DNA from: Algoriphagus marincola DSM 16067 | GTDB lineage: Bacteria; Bacteroidota; Bacteroidia; Cytophagales; Cyclobacteriaceae | Length of the DNA: 64,000 nucleotides | Direction of reading: 5' to 3' | Assembly: GCF_000429405.1 (NCBI RefSeq) | Contig: NZ_KE386898.1 | Coordinates: 191,631 to 255,630, forward strand | Part shown: positions 8,116-17,142 of the stretch, piece after piece | Position numbering within the stretch: the stretch's first letter is position 1 | Layout of the letters: each line of letters begins with the position of its first letter | Program-made: the position numbers and the translations under genes | The notes under the pieces: model-generated | What the model saw: only the letters and a program-made list of their open reading frames with translations | Told to the model about the DNA's origin: nothing | The model's database searches: none

Positions 8116-8904
8116 ATGATTCTAATCACAGGAGCCGCTAGCGGAATAGGTAAAGCTTTGGCTGAGAGGCTTATAAATAACGGAAATCAATTACTGCTGA
8201 TAGATTTAGATGGTGTGAAGCTCCGGTCTATTTTTGAAGAATCAGATGTGGTTAGTTTGCTCTCCGGAGATGTTTCAAAAAAGGGGTTTTGGAAAAGTGT
8301 AATGGAGTATTTAGAGCTAAGATCTATACAAGCTTCCTTTTTGATTAATTCAGCGGGAGTGATTCGGCCTGGCTTCTTGCTTGACTATAACATAGACGAT
8401 ATCGACTACCATCTAGACATCAATGCCAAAGGAAGTATCCTTGGGACGACCATCTTGGGTAGAATGATGGCAAATCAGGGCTTTGGACATATCATTAATA
8501 TTTCCTCTTTGGCAGGATTGGCTCCTGTGTCCGGGTTAAGTCTCTATTCTGCCTCAAAATTTGCTATCCGAGGGTTTTCTTTGGCTATTGCTCCCGAACT
8601 CAAGAAATCAGGTGTAGATGTTTCGGTGGTCTGTCCCGATTTGGTAAAAACCCCCATGCTGGACCTCCAATTGGATTATCCTGAGGAGGCAGTACTTACT
8701 TTTAGTGGTCCTGAGAAGATACTTAGCCCTGATGATATTGTCCAGGCGATTTTGAAATTGATGCGGAAGCCCAAGCGACTAGTTTGTATACCTGAATCCC
8801 GAGGCTTACTTGCCAAAATCGCTGGAACCTGGCCGAATTTAGCAGAAATCTTTCGCGCTAGCCTTGAGAAGAAAGGTAAAAAGACAATCCAAAGGCTTCG
8901 TTAA
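8116..8904 (+). CDS. SDR family NAD(P)-dependent oxidoreductase
   Basis: A 262-residue short-chain dehydrogenase/reductase. The cofactor-binding motif TGAASGIG lies at residues 5-12, the NSAG motif near 76-79 (LINSAGVIRPG), and the catalytic Ser and YxxxK appear in NISSLAGLAPVSGLSLYSASKFA, with Tyr about residue 153 and Lys about 157. The acidic residue in LLLIDLDG after the second strand suggests an NAD(H) preference, which is only an inference. Substrate unknown. Transcribed alone, divergent from the subtilase. Confidence 0.92.
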   Translation: MILITGAASGIGKALAERLINNGNQLLLIDLDGVKLRSIFEESDVVSLLSGDVSKKGFWKSVMEYLELRSIQASFLINSAGVIRPGFLLDYNIDDIDYHLDINAKGSILGTTILGRMMANQGFGHIINISSLAGLAPVSGLSLYSASKFAIRGFSLAIAPELKKSGVDVSVVCPDLVKTPMLDLQLDYPEEAVLTFSGPEKILSPDDIVQAILKLMRKPKRLVCIPESRGLLAKIAGTWPNLAEIFRASLEKKGKKTIQRLR

Positions 8905-9096
8905 ACATGAATTGCGCAGTCTTATCAGCAGCGAAAAGGAATGGCTAAAATTCTGCGAAATTGATCGATTTATACAACCATCCGTCATCGGACACTTGAC
9001 ACCCGTCTTGATTAACAAAGAAAATTAGGTCAAAGCAATTATTGCAGATAATCATAGCCTTAAACATAAATTTTTCAATCATTTAACACTTTTTAA

Positions 9097-9165
9097 TACG
9101 ATAATTATCGTACTTTTTTGGTAATTACGATTCACTTCGTATAACTTTGTACGAAAGCTATCGTA
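9097..9165. promoter_or_regulatory. Three BlaI-type operators (TACGA-N6-TCGTA) over the blaI/M56 promoter
   Basis: Three 16-bp sites share TACGA-N6-TCGTA: 9097-9112 (a perfect palindrome, TACGATAATTATCGTA), 9126-9141, and 9150-9165 (7 of 8 pairs). A TAnnTTTG -7 box (TAACTTTG, 9142-9149) lies exactly between the second and third sites, and a candidate -33 TTTG/TTG lies at about 9117-9120 between the first and second. The layout predicts that bound repressor blocks both promoter elements and the transcription start. BlaI/MecI repressors are known to bind such dyads upstream of their own operons; identification of these sites is my inference from position and repetition. Confidence 0.8.
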
Positions 9166-9173
9166 TAATCGCT

Positions 9174-9548
9174 ATGCAAAAACCGACAGAAGCAGAGTTA
9201 GAAGTTCTTGCCATCCTTTGGGAATTGAAGGAAGCAAGTGTTCGCCAGGTCCATGAGCGACTGGCTCAGACCAAAGAGACAGGTTACACCACCACGCTGA
9301 AGATCATGCAGATCATGCATGCAAAAGGAATGGTCAGCAGAGATGAAAAAAGCCGCACGCACCTTTATCGCGCCACTGTCAAGCAGGGCGACACTCAAAA
9401 GTCCCTTTTGAAAAACTTGATGTCCTCTGCATTTGGCGGTTCTTCGAAAGCACTTGTCATGCAGGCATTGGGCCAGGATAATCCTTCCAAGGAAGAATTA
9501 GATGAAATCAGAGCATTTTTAGATCAACTAGAAAACAAGAAGTCATGA
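9174..9548 (+). CDS. BlaI/MecI/CopY-type transcriptional repressor
   Basis: A 124-residue winged-helix repressor. It starts MQKPTEAELEVLAILWELKEASVRQVHERL, with TGYTTTLKIMQIMHAKGMVSRDE as the recognition helix and wing region, typical of the Penicillinase_R family. The C-terminal half, with a helix ending in LDQLE, is the dimerisation and cleavage region. I use the ATG at 9174; an in-frame TTG at 9147 would lie inside the -7 promoter box and third operator. Its stop overlaps the start of the M56 sensor gene by 4 bp, so the two are translationally coupled, as in blaI-blaR1 systems. Confidence 0.93.
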   Translation: MQKPTEAELEVLAILWELKEASVRQVHERLAQTKETGYTTTLKIMQIMHAKGMVSRDEKSRTHLYRATVKQGDTQKSLLKNLMSSAFGGSSKALVMQALGQDNPSKEELDEIRAFLDQLENKKS

Positions 9549-11488
9549 ATTTTCTCAACGATTGGATACCCGAACACTTGCTCCAAATTCTTGGTTGGAC
9601 TTTGGTGCATAGCCTGTGGCAATGGATGGTTGTCTCCATTGTATTGTGGTTAGGATTGCGAATTTTTCATAATAAGACACCTCAATTCAAATATTTATTG
9701 GCTTTAGGGACTTTGTCAAGCGGCCTAGTTCTTGCCCTGATCACGCTTTTCTATCAGGGTTCCATTCATTCTCCGAGTCTGTCCCCTTCTGAAGCCCAAT
9801 CAGTCGGCTGGGTACTTCTGTCAGAACCCACTCAGTCCATAACTTTTCTCCAAAGCACCTTGATTTGGGTTGAATCCCAATTGCCTTTCCTGGTAAATAT
9901 CTGGTTTTTTGGAGCAGTTCTATTCTTGTTCCGTCTTTTTGCGAATCTATCAGCTGTGAGAAATTTGCGGCAAGGCAGCATGCCAAACGCAAACTTGGAG
10001 TTAACCAATAAATTGAATCGGGTGGCTGCTCGATTGGGAATCAATAATAAGGTTGAACTGAAAATCACCACTGATGGACTTTCCCCTATGGCTGTGGGGG
10101 TATTGAAGCCAATGGTTCTATTTCCAGCGGGATTGCTCTTTCAGATGTCTCCTGAACAACTTGAAGCAATTTTAGCGCATGAATTGGCCCATATTAAGCG
10201 GCATGACTACCTGTTCAATCTGATGCAATCGACCTTAGAGATTTTGTTTTTCTATCATCCTTGCTTTTGGTGGACCAATCAAACCGTCAAAGAATTAAGA
10301 GAAAATGCCACTGATGACCTAGCGATCAAAGCAGGTGTGGAGCCGAAAGTGTTGGCTCAGGCACTCGCTGAGGTCTTGAATTTCGCACAAGAAAACTCAC
10401 CCGAATTGGCCTTGGCAGCTTCCAAAAAAAGAAATCCAACCCTTCATCGAATTAAAAGAATGCTGGGTTTGCCAGCACAGAACTATCCACAAAACCCTAT
10501 AATTTCTATACCCATGTTACTATCACTTGTCCTGGCTGTTGGGATATTTGCCCACGCCGAGTCTTCAAATTCGAATGAATTTGAAAATCAAACCCCTCTA
10601 GTTTCACTGGAAAATCCAGAATTGGATTTTGTCACACTTGCTTCCAAAAATCCTTCAATAGTAAGGGTAGATACAACTGTCAAAAAGGAGCGTAAAGTCA
10701 TCATCAGAGATGGCGATTCCGCTCAAGAGTGGACAGATGATCAAGGAAATCATGTGGTAATCAGGCAAAGAGGGAATGGCAATACTTTTAGGTACGAATT
10801 AAAAGGTGATACATTGATTGTAGATGGAGACACAATCGTCAAAGGCAAAAAATCTATGGTGTTTATTGATGGAGTGCCGCATCCTGACTTTGATTTTGAT
10901 GCCATGCCAGAGTTTGATTCATTGATGATGGGGATGCCTACTCCTCCAGTTCCGCCGTTTCCAGCGGATGTTCCTTTTGAGTTCTTTGGAGATGCAGAAG
11001 TTTTTATGCTAGAGCCGGGCGAGCCTATGATTTTCGAATTTGATGGTGAAGGCCCCGGGTTGTTTTTCTTCGGTGACACCACCGAAATGAGCCCTAAGGA
11101 AAGAGAAAATTGGATAAAGGAAAAAGAAGAAAGAATGCAAGTTTGGGCTGAGCGGATGGAAGAAAGAGCTCAGCGGTTTCAGGAGCGATGGGAAGAAAAT
11201 GCCGAAGAGCGCGAGGCGAGAATGAAGGCCTGGGAAAAGGAAATAGAGCCAAAGCTCAAGGAATTTGAGAAAAAGATGAAAGCTTGGCAGGAAGCTCAGG
11301 AGCCTAAAATGCAGGAGTTCCGCATGAAAATGAAGGAATGGGAAAAAACGCAAGAGCCAAAAATCGAAGAATTCCAACGAAAGTTTGAAGCTTGGCAGCG
11401 TGAAAACGAACAAAAAATGCAGGAATTTCAGAGAGAGCTTGAATTAGAAATGGAGAAGCTTCGCCAAAAGCAAAAGGATAAAAATTAA
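9545..11488 (+). CDS. M56 family (BlaR1-like) membrane metallopeptidase with coiled-coil C-terminal tail
   Basis: A 647-residue protein. The N-terminal third has several membrane segments (near residues 12-32, 38-62, 100-125) and the zinc protease motif HELAH at residues 212-216 (AHELAHIKRHDY), with a conserved ENATDDLAIKAG helix after it. Another hydrophobic segment lies near 315-335. In BlaR1 the outside part is a penicillin-binding domain; here no such domain is seen. Instead residues about 360-510 hold a strand-like region rich in Asp, Gly and Pro, and about 515-647 a highly charged predicted coiled coil with recurring E-P-K-x-x-E-F and K-x-W-E motifs. It probably relays a signal by cleaving the BlaI-type repressor, but the signal is unlikely to be a beta-lactam. 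Confidence 0.9.
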   Translation: MNFLNDWIPEHLLQILGWTLVHSLWQWMVVSIVLWLGLRIFHNKTPQFKYLLALGTLSSGLVLALITLFYQGSIHSPSLSPSEAQSVGWVLLSEPTQSITFLQSTLIWVESQLPFLVNIWFFGAVLFLFRLFANLSAVRNLRQGSMPNANLELTNKLNRVAARLGINNKVELKITTDGLSPMAVGVLKPMVLFPAGLLFQMSPEQLEAILAHELAHIKRHDYLFNLMQSTLEILFFYHPCFWWTNQTVKELRENATDDLAIKAGVEPKVLAQALAEVLNFAQENSPELALAASKKRNPTLHRIKRMLGLPAQNYPQNPIISIPMLLSLVLAVGIFAHAESSNSNEFENQTPLVSLENPELDFVTLASKNPSIVRVDTTVKKERKVIIRDGDSAQEWTDDQGNHVVIRQRGNGNTFRYELKGDTLIVDGDTIVKGKKSMVFIDGVPHPDFDFDAMPEFDSLMMGMPTPPVPPFPADVPFEFFGDAEVFMLEPGEPMIFEFDGEGPGLFFFGDTTEMSPKERENWIKEKEERMQVWAERMEERAQRFQERWEENAEEREARMKAWEKEIEPKLKEFEKKMKAWQEAQEPKMQEFRMKMKEWEKTQEPKIEEFQRKFEAWQRENEQKMQEFQRELELEMEKLRQKQKDKN

Positions 11489-11507
11489 TTTGTGTGTTGA
11501 TACTTTT

Positions 11508-11542
11508 AAAAAAGCAGTGGCCTATGGTCGCTGCTTTTTTTT
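11508..11542 (+). terminator. Rho-independent terminator after the M56 gene
   Basis: Stem AGCAGTG/CGCTGCT (11513-11519 with 11529-11535, one G-T pair), 9-base loop, followed by eight T. It lies 24 bp past the M56 stop and separates that operon from the dcw cluster. Confidence 0.85.
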
Positions 11543-11750
11543 GGGAAATTCTCCCACTTTTCAATCTGATCTCAGGAGTTTCGATCAAACAGAATTTTTT
11601 TTCTAGAAAAATCTATCAAAAAAGGCTCTTTTTTGGACATTTTTGGCCTTTTTCTTTTCCTATCTAATTCCTTGATACCCAATAAAATTTCCATGATTTT
11701 TTTGAAAATTTATTGGGAGGAATCAATCTTTTGGCTACTTTTAGTACAAA
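11543..11750. other. AT-rich spacer between terminator and dcw promoter
   Basis: About 200 bp of AT-rich sequence with no credible gene. With the flanking terminator and promoter it makes up the 353-bp gap before mraZ. Confidence 0.5.
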
Positions 11751-11804
11751 GTGGGAAAAAGTGGAGTAAAGTGGTAGAATGTGAAAATCATTTTATTACT
11801 TTTG
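11751..11804 (+). promoter_or_regulatory. dcw promoter with MraZ operator repeats
   Basis: Four GTG(G) repeats spaced exactly 10 bp apart start at 11751 (GTGGGAAAAA), 11761 (GTGGAGTAAA), 11771 (GTGGTAGAAT) and 11781 (GTG). MraZ proteins bind such TGGG-like direct repeats spaced one helical turn upstream of their own gene. A TAnnTTTG box (TACTTTTG, 11797-11804) follows 16 bp after the start of the last repeat and 38 bp before the mraZ ATG, so bound MraZ would overlap the -33 region and probably represses the whole cluster. Confidence 0.85.
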
Positions 11805-11841
11805 TTTTTACGAGTTCTCGCAAAAAAAGCGCAACGGAATA

Positions 11842-12276
11842 ATGTTCAACAGCCACTATGATTGTAAGCTTGACCCGAAGGGTCGCCTGGCTTTGCCTTC
11901 CAAGATAAAGGGAGCAATACCGGAGGCGAATGGGTCTACTTTGATGCTTCGCATGGCAGAAGATCGTTGTCTTGCGCTTTATCCGCTTGTAGAGTATCGC
12001 AAGCTTGAGAATCAGATTAAGTCTTTGAACATCAATAACCCAGAGCAGCGAGCGCTGCAAAGGGCTTTTTTCAATTCGGTTGTGGATGTGGAGTTGGATA
12101 GTGCGGGCCGAATCTTGATCCCAAAGCAGTTTCAGGCTTATGCCAGTTTGGAAAAGGAAGTAGTCGTAGCGGGAAATGGAACCCGGATCGAAATCTGGAA
12201 TCCTGAGAACCATGCCAAGCACGTCATTCCTGATCCAGCGGATCTGTCAGCATTAATGGAAAAATATCTCTCCTAA
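11842..12276 (+). CDS. mraZ: Division/cell wall cluster transcriptional repressor MraZ
   Basis: A 144-residue protein with two SpoVT-AbrB-like halves. The first half has the DPKGRLALPSKIK motif (residues about 11-23) and the second has DSAGRILIPKQFQAYA (about 83-98). These paired D-x-x-G-R motifs define MraZ. It forms a ring that binds direct repeats upstream of its gene, and such repeats are present here 57-91 bp before the start codon. First gene of the dcw cluster; rsmH follows after 3 bp. Confidence 0.97.
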   Translation: MFNSHYDCKLDPKGRLALPSKIKGAIPEANGSTLMLRMAEDRCLALYPLVEYRKLENQIKSLNINNPEQRALQRAFFNSVVDVELDSAGRILIPKQFQAYASLEKEVVVAGNGTRIEIWNPENHAKHVIPDPADLSALMEKYLS

Positions 12277-12279
12277 ATC

Positions 12280-13191
12280 ATGACGGCTTCTGTATACCAT
12301 ATTCCAGTGATGCTCGCCCAATGCACTGAAGGCTTGGCTATTGACCCCAATGGTGTTTATGTCGATGTGACTTTTGGTGGAGGAGGACATTCCCGCGAAA
12401 TCCTGAAGTATTTGGATACGGGACATCTTTATGGTTTTGATCAGGATCCAGATGCGGAAGCAAATATTCCGGAAGATTCTCGCTTCACTTTTGTAGCGGC
12501 AAATTTCAGAGATATCAAGAAGTACTTGAGGCTATACGGAGTCCGACAAGTAGATGGGATCCTAGCTGACTTGGGGATTTCTTCCCATCAGATTGATGAA
12601 CCGGCCCGTGGATTTTCCACACGGTTTGAAGGAGAGCTGGATATGCGCATGAATCCCTCTCAGGGAAAAAGTGCCAAGGATGTACTCAACTCCTATTCGG
12701 AGCAGGATCTTCATAAGATTCTGGGGATGTATGGTGAGGTGAAAAATGCAAAAACTTTAGCGCAAGCTATCGTATCACATCGATCTGAAAATCCCTTTGA
12801 AACTACAGAGGGATTGACTGCATTCTTGAAAAAATATGCTCCGAGGGGCAAAGAGTTTAAATATTTCGCTCAGGTATTTCAGGCACTTCGGATCGAGGTA
12901 AATGATGAAATGGCGGCCTTGGAAGAAATGCTATTGGGTGCGATTGAGCTTTTGAAACCGGAAGGAAGATTGGTAGTAATGAGCTATCACAGCTTGGAAG
13001 ATCGCTTGGTGAAAAATCTAATCCAAAAAGGAAAATTCCAAGGGGAGCTAGAAAAGGATTTTTTCGGAAATCCCATTCGTCCTTTAGAGCCTGTCAGTAG
13101 AGGTGCAATTACCGCTTCGGCTGAGGAAATAGCAGAAAACCCGCGAGCCAGAAGTGCAAAGTTGAGAGTGGCAAAAAAATTAGGGAAATGA
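12280..13191 (+). CDS. rsmH: 16S rRNA m4C1402 methyltransferase RsmH
   Basis: A 303-residue SAM-dependent methyltransferase that modifies N4 of C1402 in 16S rRNA. It begins with the family block YHIPVMLAQCTEGLAI and the SAM loop VTFGGGGHSREIL. The conserved segments ILADLGISSHQIDEPARGFS and MSYHSLEDRLVKN are also present. Length is normal. Second gene of the dcw cluster, ending with a 4-bp overlap (ATGA) with the ftsL-like gene, as is usual next to mraZ. Confidence 0.97.
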   Translation: MTASVYHIPVMLAQCTEGLAIDPNGVYVDVTFGGGGHSREILKYLDTGHLYGFDQDPDAEANIPEDSRFTFVAANFRDIKKYLRLYGVRQVDGILADLGISSHQIDEPARGFSTRFEGELDMRMNPSQGKSAKDVLNSYSEQDLHKILGMYGEVKNAKTLAQAIVSHRSENPFETTEGLTAFLKKYAPRGKEFKYFAQVFQALRIEVNDEMAALEEMLLGAIELLKPEGRLVVMSYHSLEDRLVKNLIQKGKFQGELEKDFFGNPIRPLEPVSRGAITASAEEIAENPRARSAKLRVAKKLGK

Positions 13192-13574
13192 GCCAGAATA
13201 CTTTTCGGAAAAAGCTGAAATCAACCAACAAGTCCCGTACGACTGGGACTGGGAGATCGATTTTTTCCTGGATTGAGGAAAAGCTCGATGTGACCAGGGT
13301 TTTGGGGGAAGGGGTTCCTGTCCAATTGGTGCCTCCTATAGGTTTTGTGGCGCTATTGGCGCTTATATATATATGGGGAAATCACCGGGCTGAAAATATG
13401 GTCCGAAAAATTGAAAAGGTGCAGCAAGAGGTGGAGGATATCCGTGCGGATGTCACTACGCTCGAGGCAGAGTATATGCTTAGTAGTATGCAGTCCGAGC
13501 TCGCTAAAAAAGTAGCGGCCAGAGGTATCGTTGAATTAGATAAGCCACCGGTAAAAATAGAAGTAGAAGAGTGA
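13188..13574 (+). CDS. ftsL: FtsL-like cell division protein
   Basis: A 128-residue bitopic protein: basic cytoplasmic N-terminus to about residue 45, one membrane segment near residues 46-64 (PIGFVALLALIYIWG), then a coiled coil (MVRKIEKVQQEVEDIRADVTTLEAEYMLSSM). This is the layout of FtsL, and the position between rsmH and ftsI is the standard ftsL slot. Sequence conservation in FtsL is low, so the name rests on topology and synteny. It overlaps both neighbours by 4 bp. Bacteroidota homologues are often named FtsL-like. Confidence 0.88.
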   Translation: MSQNTFRKKLKSTNKSRTTGTGRSIFSWIEEKLDVTRVLGEGVPVQLVPPIGFVALLALIYIWGNHRAENMVRKIEKVQQEVEDIRADVTTLEAEYMLSSMQSELAKKVAARGIVELDKPPVKIEVEE

Positions 13575-15676
13575 ACATTAAGCGATCCATAGTGCTCCGA
13601 GTTAGGGTGGTTTTCATCCTGATTGCGCTTGCGACAGCAGCGATACCGCTTCGTATTGTCAAAATCCAAGTAGAGGAAGGCGATAAGTGGCATGAAAAAG
13701 CACAAACGATCAATTTTCAGTACCGTGAGGTTCCTGCGACAAGAGGAAATATTTATGCTGGAGACGGGAGTCTTCTTGCGACTAGTTTGCCTTTTTATCG
13801 GGTTGCGCTTGATCCTACTATGGCCAAAAAAGCACTTTTTGATTCTGGCATAGATTCTTTGGCAAATAATCTTTCTGCATACTATCGAGATAAGTCTGCC
13901 AAGGCTTACAAGCGTATGATTATGGATGCCCGATTGGAAAAGAAGCGATACATCGTACTCAATCGACGTCAGGTAGGCTATCAGGATATGCAAAAGATGG
14001 CAGAATGGCCAATTTTTAGAGAGGGAAGACTGGGAGGCGGAGTGCTCTTTGAAAAAGTAGAAAAGCGCTATCGTCCATTTAATTCCCTGGCCAGTCGCAC
14101 AGTCGGATTCGTCAATGAGGATGAATACGGCGCTGGAATCGAATATAGCTTTAATGAATACTTAAAAGGGCGTGATGGCAAAGCTCTTTTTCAGCGGATT
14201 GCCGGAGGAAGTTGGAAGCCTGTTTTTGATGCAGAGGATATCAAGCCGGAAGATGGTTTTGATGTAATTACCACCCTGGATGTCAATATTCAAGATGTCG
14301 CAGAGACTGCGCTGCTTCGACAGTTAGAAGATCGGGATGCAGCTTTTGGTTCGGTCATTGTCATGGAGGTGAAGACTGGAAAAATCAAAGCCATTGCCAA
14401 TCTTCAGAAAAATAAGAATGGTCGAGGCTATGGCGAAAACTACAATTTTGCCATTGGCGATCAAGGAAATACAGAGCCTGGATCCACTTTTAAGCTATTC
14501 TCCATGCTGGCGCTTTTGGAGGAGAATAAAGTCTCTTTGGAGGAGAAAATCGAAACAGGAAACGGAGCGCACCGATTCTACAATCAAGTCATGCGCGATG
14601 CCAAAAACGGTGGCTATGGTACGATTACCATTCGGGAAGCTTTTGAGAAGTCTTCCAATGTGGCTATTTCCAAATTGGTTGACATGCATTTTGGTTCTAG
14701 CCCCTCGAAGTTTTTGGGCTATTTGGATCAGGTGGGACTTCGTGAGCCATTTGAATTTCAGCTAGCAGGAGAGGGGAAGCCATTTTTCAAAAAACCGGGA
14801 GAAAAAGACTGGTACGGGACTTCTTTGCCTTGGATTTCTATTGGCTATGAAAGCAAGCTGAATCCCATTCATACTTTGGCCTTGTATAATGCCGTTGCCA
14901 ACGAAGGCAAAATGGTCAAGCCATACTTGATCCAAGCAATTGTAAGAGGTAATAAAATTGAAAGGCAGTGGGATACGGAAGTGATTCGAAGGAAAATCGC
15001 CTCTGAAAAGACTATAAAGCAACTTCAGGAATTGCTTGAAGGAGTCGTAGTGAGAGGTACGGCTAAGAACATTGCCAATGCTGAATATGCGATTGCTGGT
15101 AAGACAGGCACAGCCCAAAAGCTGGAGAATGGACGCTATACCAAGCGATACTACACAAGCTTTGCAGGATACTTTCCTGCAGACCGACCGAAGTATTCCA
15201 TGATTGTGGTGATCGATAGCCCGACGGGTTTTGCAGCATACGGAGGGGATGTTTCAGCCCCGGTATTCAAGGAGATTGCCGATAAAATTTACGCAGTGGA
15301 CCTTGAGCTCAACCCTTCTTCGCAAGACCTTATTGCCTCTGAGGAAAAGTCTAGCAACACTCCTTTTGTCAAAGCAGGAAAGGCAGAAGAAATCCATCAA
15401 ATTTTGGAAAAGCTAGGTGTACCAAGTGCTCCCGTTCAGCCTGAAGAATGGGTGAAAGTGGTTGCCAACCAAAATCAAATCAACTGGAAAACCAATGATA
15501 CGGATGCCGCAACCGTTCCAGATGTATCTGGACTGTCGCTGAGAGATGCACTATTCATTTTGGAGAATAAGGGGATTCGGGTCAATTACAGTGGAAGGGG
15601 AATTGTCAAAAGTCAATCCCTAAACCCTGGTACTCCACTTGAGAGAAATACAATTATCAAACTTGAATTGGGATAA
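13571..15676 (+). CDS. ftsI: Peptidoglycan transpeptidase FtsI (PBP3) with C-terminal PASTA domain
   Basis: A 701-residue class B penicillin-binding protein starting at GTG, overlapping ftsL by 4 bp. One N-terminal membrane segment is followed by a pedestal domain with RGNIYAGDGSLLAT, then the transpeptidase domain with Ser305-T-F-Lys308 (EPGSTFK), Ser361-Ser-Asn363 and the KTGTAQ motif at 511. A single PASTA domain closes the protein (VPDVSGLSLRDALFILENKGIRV), a known feature of Bacteroidota FtsI. It cross-links septal peptidoglycan as the partner of FtsW, which is encoded in the same cluster. Confidence 0.96.
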   Translation: MNIKRSIVLRVRVVFILIALATAAIPLRIVKIQVEEGDKWHEKAQTINFQYREVPATRGNIYAGDGSLLATSLPFYRVALDPTMAKKALFDSGIDSLANNLSAYYRDKSAKAYKRMIMDARLEKKRYIVLNRRQVGYQDMQKMAEWPIFREGRLGGGVLFEKVEKRYRPFNSLASRTVGFVNEDEYGAGIEYSFNEYLKGRDGKALFQRIAGGSWKPVFDAEDIKPEDGFDVITTLDVNIQDVAETALLRQLEDRDAAFGSVIVMEVKTGKIKAIANLQKNKNGRGYGENYNFAIGDQGNTEPGSTFKLFSMLALLEENKVSLEEKIETGNGAHRFYNQVMRDAKNGGYGTITIREAFEKSSNVAISKLVDMHFGSSPSKFLGYLDQVGLREPFEFQLAGEGKPFFKKPGEKDWYGTSLPWISIGYESKLNPIHTLALYNAVANEGKMVKPYLIQAIVRGNKIERQWDTEVIRRKIASEKTIKQLQELLEGVVVRGTAKNIANAEYAIAGKTGTAQKLENGRYTKRYYTSFAGYFPADRPKYSMIVVIDSPTGFAAYGGDVSAPVFKEIADKIYAVDLELNPSSQDLIASEEKSSNTPFVKAGKAEEIHQILEKLGVPSAPVQPEEWVKVVANQNQINWKTNDTDAATVPDVSGLSLRDALFILENKGIRVNYSGRGIVKSQSLNPGTPLERNTIIKLELG

Positions 15677-15677
15677 G

Positions 15678-17141
15678 TTGAAAGTATTAAAAGACATATT
15701 ATATAAAGTATCCTTGCTCAGCACCATTGGCGATATGGAAGTGCGGGTGAAGGATATTGTCTTTGATAGCCGAAAGGTGTCCAAGGGTTCAGTTTTCGTA
15801 GCCATCGCGGGTACGCAGGTTGACGGACATGAGTTTATTGATAAAGCCGTCGAATTAGGTGCTAAGGCTGTGGTCTGTGAAACACTTCCTGAGTCACCTG
15901 TAACCTCCATCACCTGGGTACAGGTCAAAAACTCCGCTCAGTCTTTGGGGGTCTTAGCTTCCAATTATTTTGGCAATCCATCCAGTGAAATCAAGGTGGT
16001 GGCTGTTACCGGGACTAATGGCAAAACTACTTCGGTCACTTTACTTCATCAGCTTTTCATGGCGATGGGCTATAGTACGGGTTTACTTTCTACAGTAGAA
16101 AATAAAATCAACGAGGAGATTGTTCCTGCTACCCATACCACACCGGATGCGGTCAGCATTCAAGCTTTGCTTCGCCAAATGGTCGAGGCAGGCTGTACGC
16201 ATTGCTTTATGGAGGCGAGTTCTCATGCGATCGTACAAGAGCGAATCGCAGGTTTGAAATTGATCGGAGCGATCTTTACCAATATCTCTCATGATCACTT
16301 GGACTACCACAAGACCTTCGATGAATACATCAAGGCAAAGAAAAAACTCTTTGATGACCTTCCCAAAGATGCATTTGCGCTCGTCAATGGAGACGATAAG
16401 CGAGGGATGGTGATGGTGCAGAATTGCCGGGGTACCCATCAAACTTTTGCGCTCAAATCTGCAGCAGACTTCAAAGCGAAAATCATATCCAATACCATCG
16501 AAGGCTTGGAACTGGACATCAATGGCAGACAGGTGTGGTTTAGGCTAATCGGGGCATTTAATGCTTACAACCTGTTAGGTGCTTTTGGAACTGCCGTGCT
16601 TCTAGGAGAAGACGAGGAAGAGGTTTTGCAACACCTCTCTGCCATCCCAGGAGCGAAAGGACGATTTGACCGAATCACAGGAGCTGGTATCACGGCAATC
16701 GTTGACTATGCCCATACCCCTGATGCACTTGAGAATGTATTGAAAACCATCAATGGAGTGCGGACCGGAGGTGAGCAAGTGATTACCGTAGTCGGTTGCG
16801 GTGGAAATCGGGACACGACCAAGCGTCCCATCATGGCCAAAATAGCCGTGAGGGAAAGTGATAAAGTGATTTTGACATCTGATAATCCTCGATTCGAGGA
16901 GCCAGAGCAAATCATTAAAGACATGCAAGCGGGTGTTGGACCAACTGAAATGCGTAAAGTCCTGAGTATTGTTGATCGTCGCGAAGCGATTAGGACTGCC
17001 TGTATGCTTTGCAAAAAAGGAGATATCATCCTGATCGCTGGAAAAGGTCACGAAGACTATCAAGAAATACAAGGTGTAAAACACCACTTTGACGATGCCG
17101 AGGTAGTGGGAGAAATTTTGAATCAACTCAGCCAAAACTGA
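15678..17141 (+). CDS. murE: UDP-MurNAc-tripeptide synthetase MurE (meso-DAP type)
   Basis: An ATP-dependent amide ligase that adds the third residue of the stem peptide. I start it at the TTG at 15678 ([19 protein letters not shown]), one base after the ftsI stop; an earlier frame start at 15639 lies wholly within ftsI. The ATP-binding motif GTNGKTTS is near residue 112. The DNPR motif at about 402-405 ([10 protein letters not shown]) marks meso-diaminopimelate specificity in this family, so the wall is predicted to be DAP-type. Length 487 residues is normal. It is followed by mraY after 1 bp. Confidence 0.96.
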   Translation: MKVLKDILYKVSLLSTIGDMEVRVKDIVFDSRKVSKGSVFVAIAGTQVDGHEFIDKAVELGAKAVVCETLPESPVTSITWVQVKNSAQSLGVLASNYFGNPSSEIKVVAVTGTNGKTTSVTLLHQLFMAMGYSTGLLSTVENKINEEIVPATHTTPDAVSIQALLRQMVEAGCTHCFMEASSHAIVQERIAGLKLIGAIFTNISHDHLDYHKTFDEYIKAKKKLFDDLPKDAFALVNGDDKRGMVMVQNCRGTHQTFALKSAADFKAKIISNTIEGLELDINGRQVWFRLIGAFNAYNLLGAFGTAVLLGEDEEEVLQHLSAIPGAKGRFDRITGAGITAIVDYAHTPDALENVLKTINGVRTGGEQVITVVGCGGNRDTTKRPIMAKIAVRESDKVILTSDNPRFEEPEQIIKDMQAGVGPTEMRKVLSIVDRREAIRTACMLCKKGDIILIAGKGHEDYQEIQGVKHHFDDAEVVGEILNQLSQN

Positions 17142-17142
17142 A

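Noticed and set aside
9147-9173. TTG at 9147 as start of the BlaI-type repressor
   Set aside because: It lies inside the -7 box/third operator; the ATG at 9174 starts directly at the conserved N-terminus.
11009-11413. 134-codon minus-strand frame rich in Phe, Leu and Ser
   Set aside because: It is the reverse reading of the Lys/Glu-rich coiled coil of the M56 protein.
9545-11488. Annotation as a beta-lactam sensor BlaR1
   Set aside because: No penicillin-binding domain is visible after the M56 domain; only the protease core is shared.
13382-13993. 203-codon minus-strand frame across ftsL and ftsI
   Set aside because: Overlaps two well-supported genes and carries no family motif.
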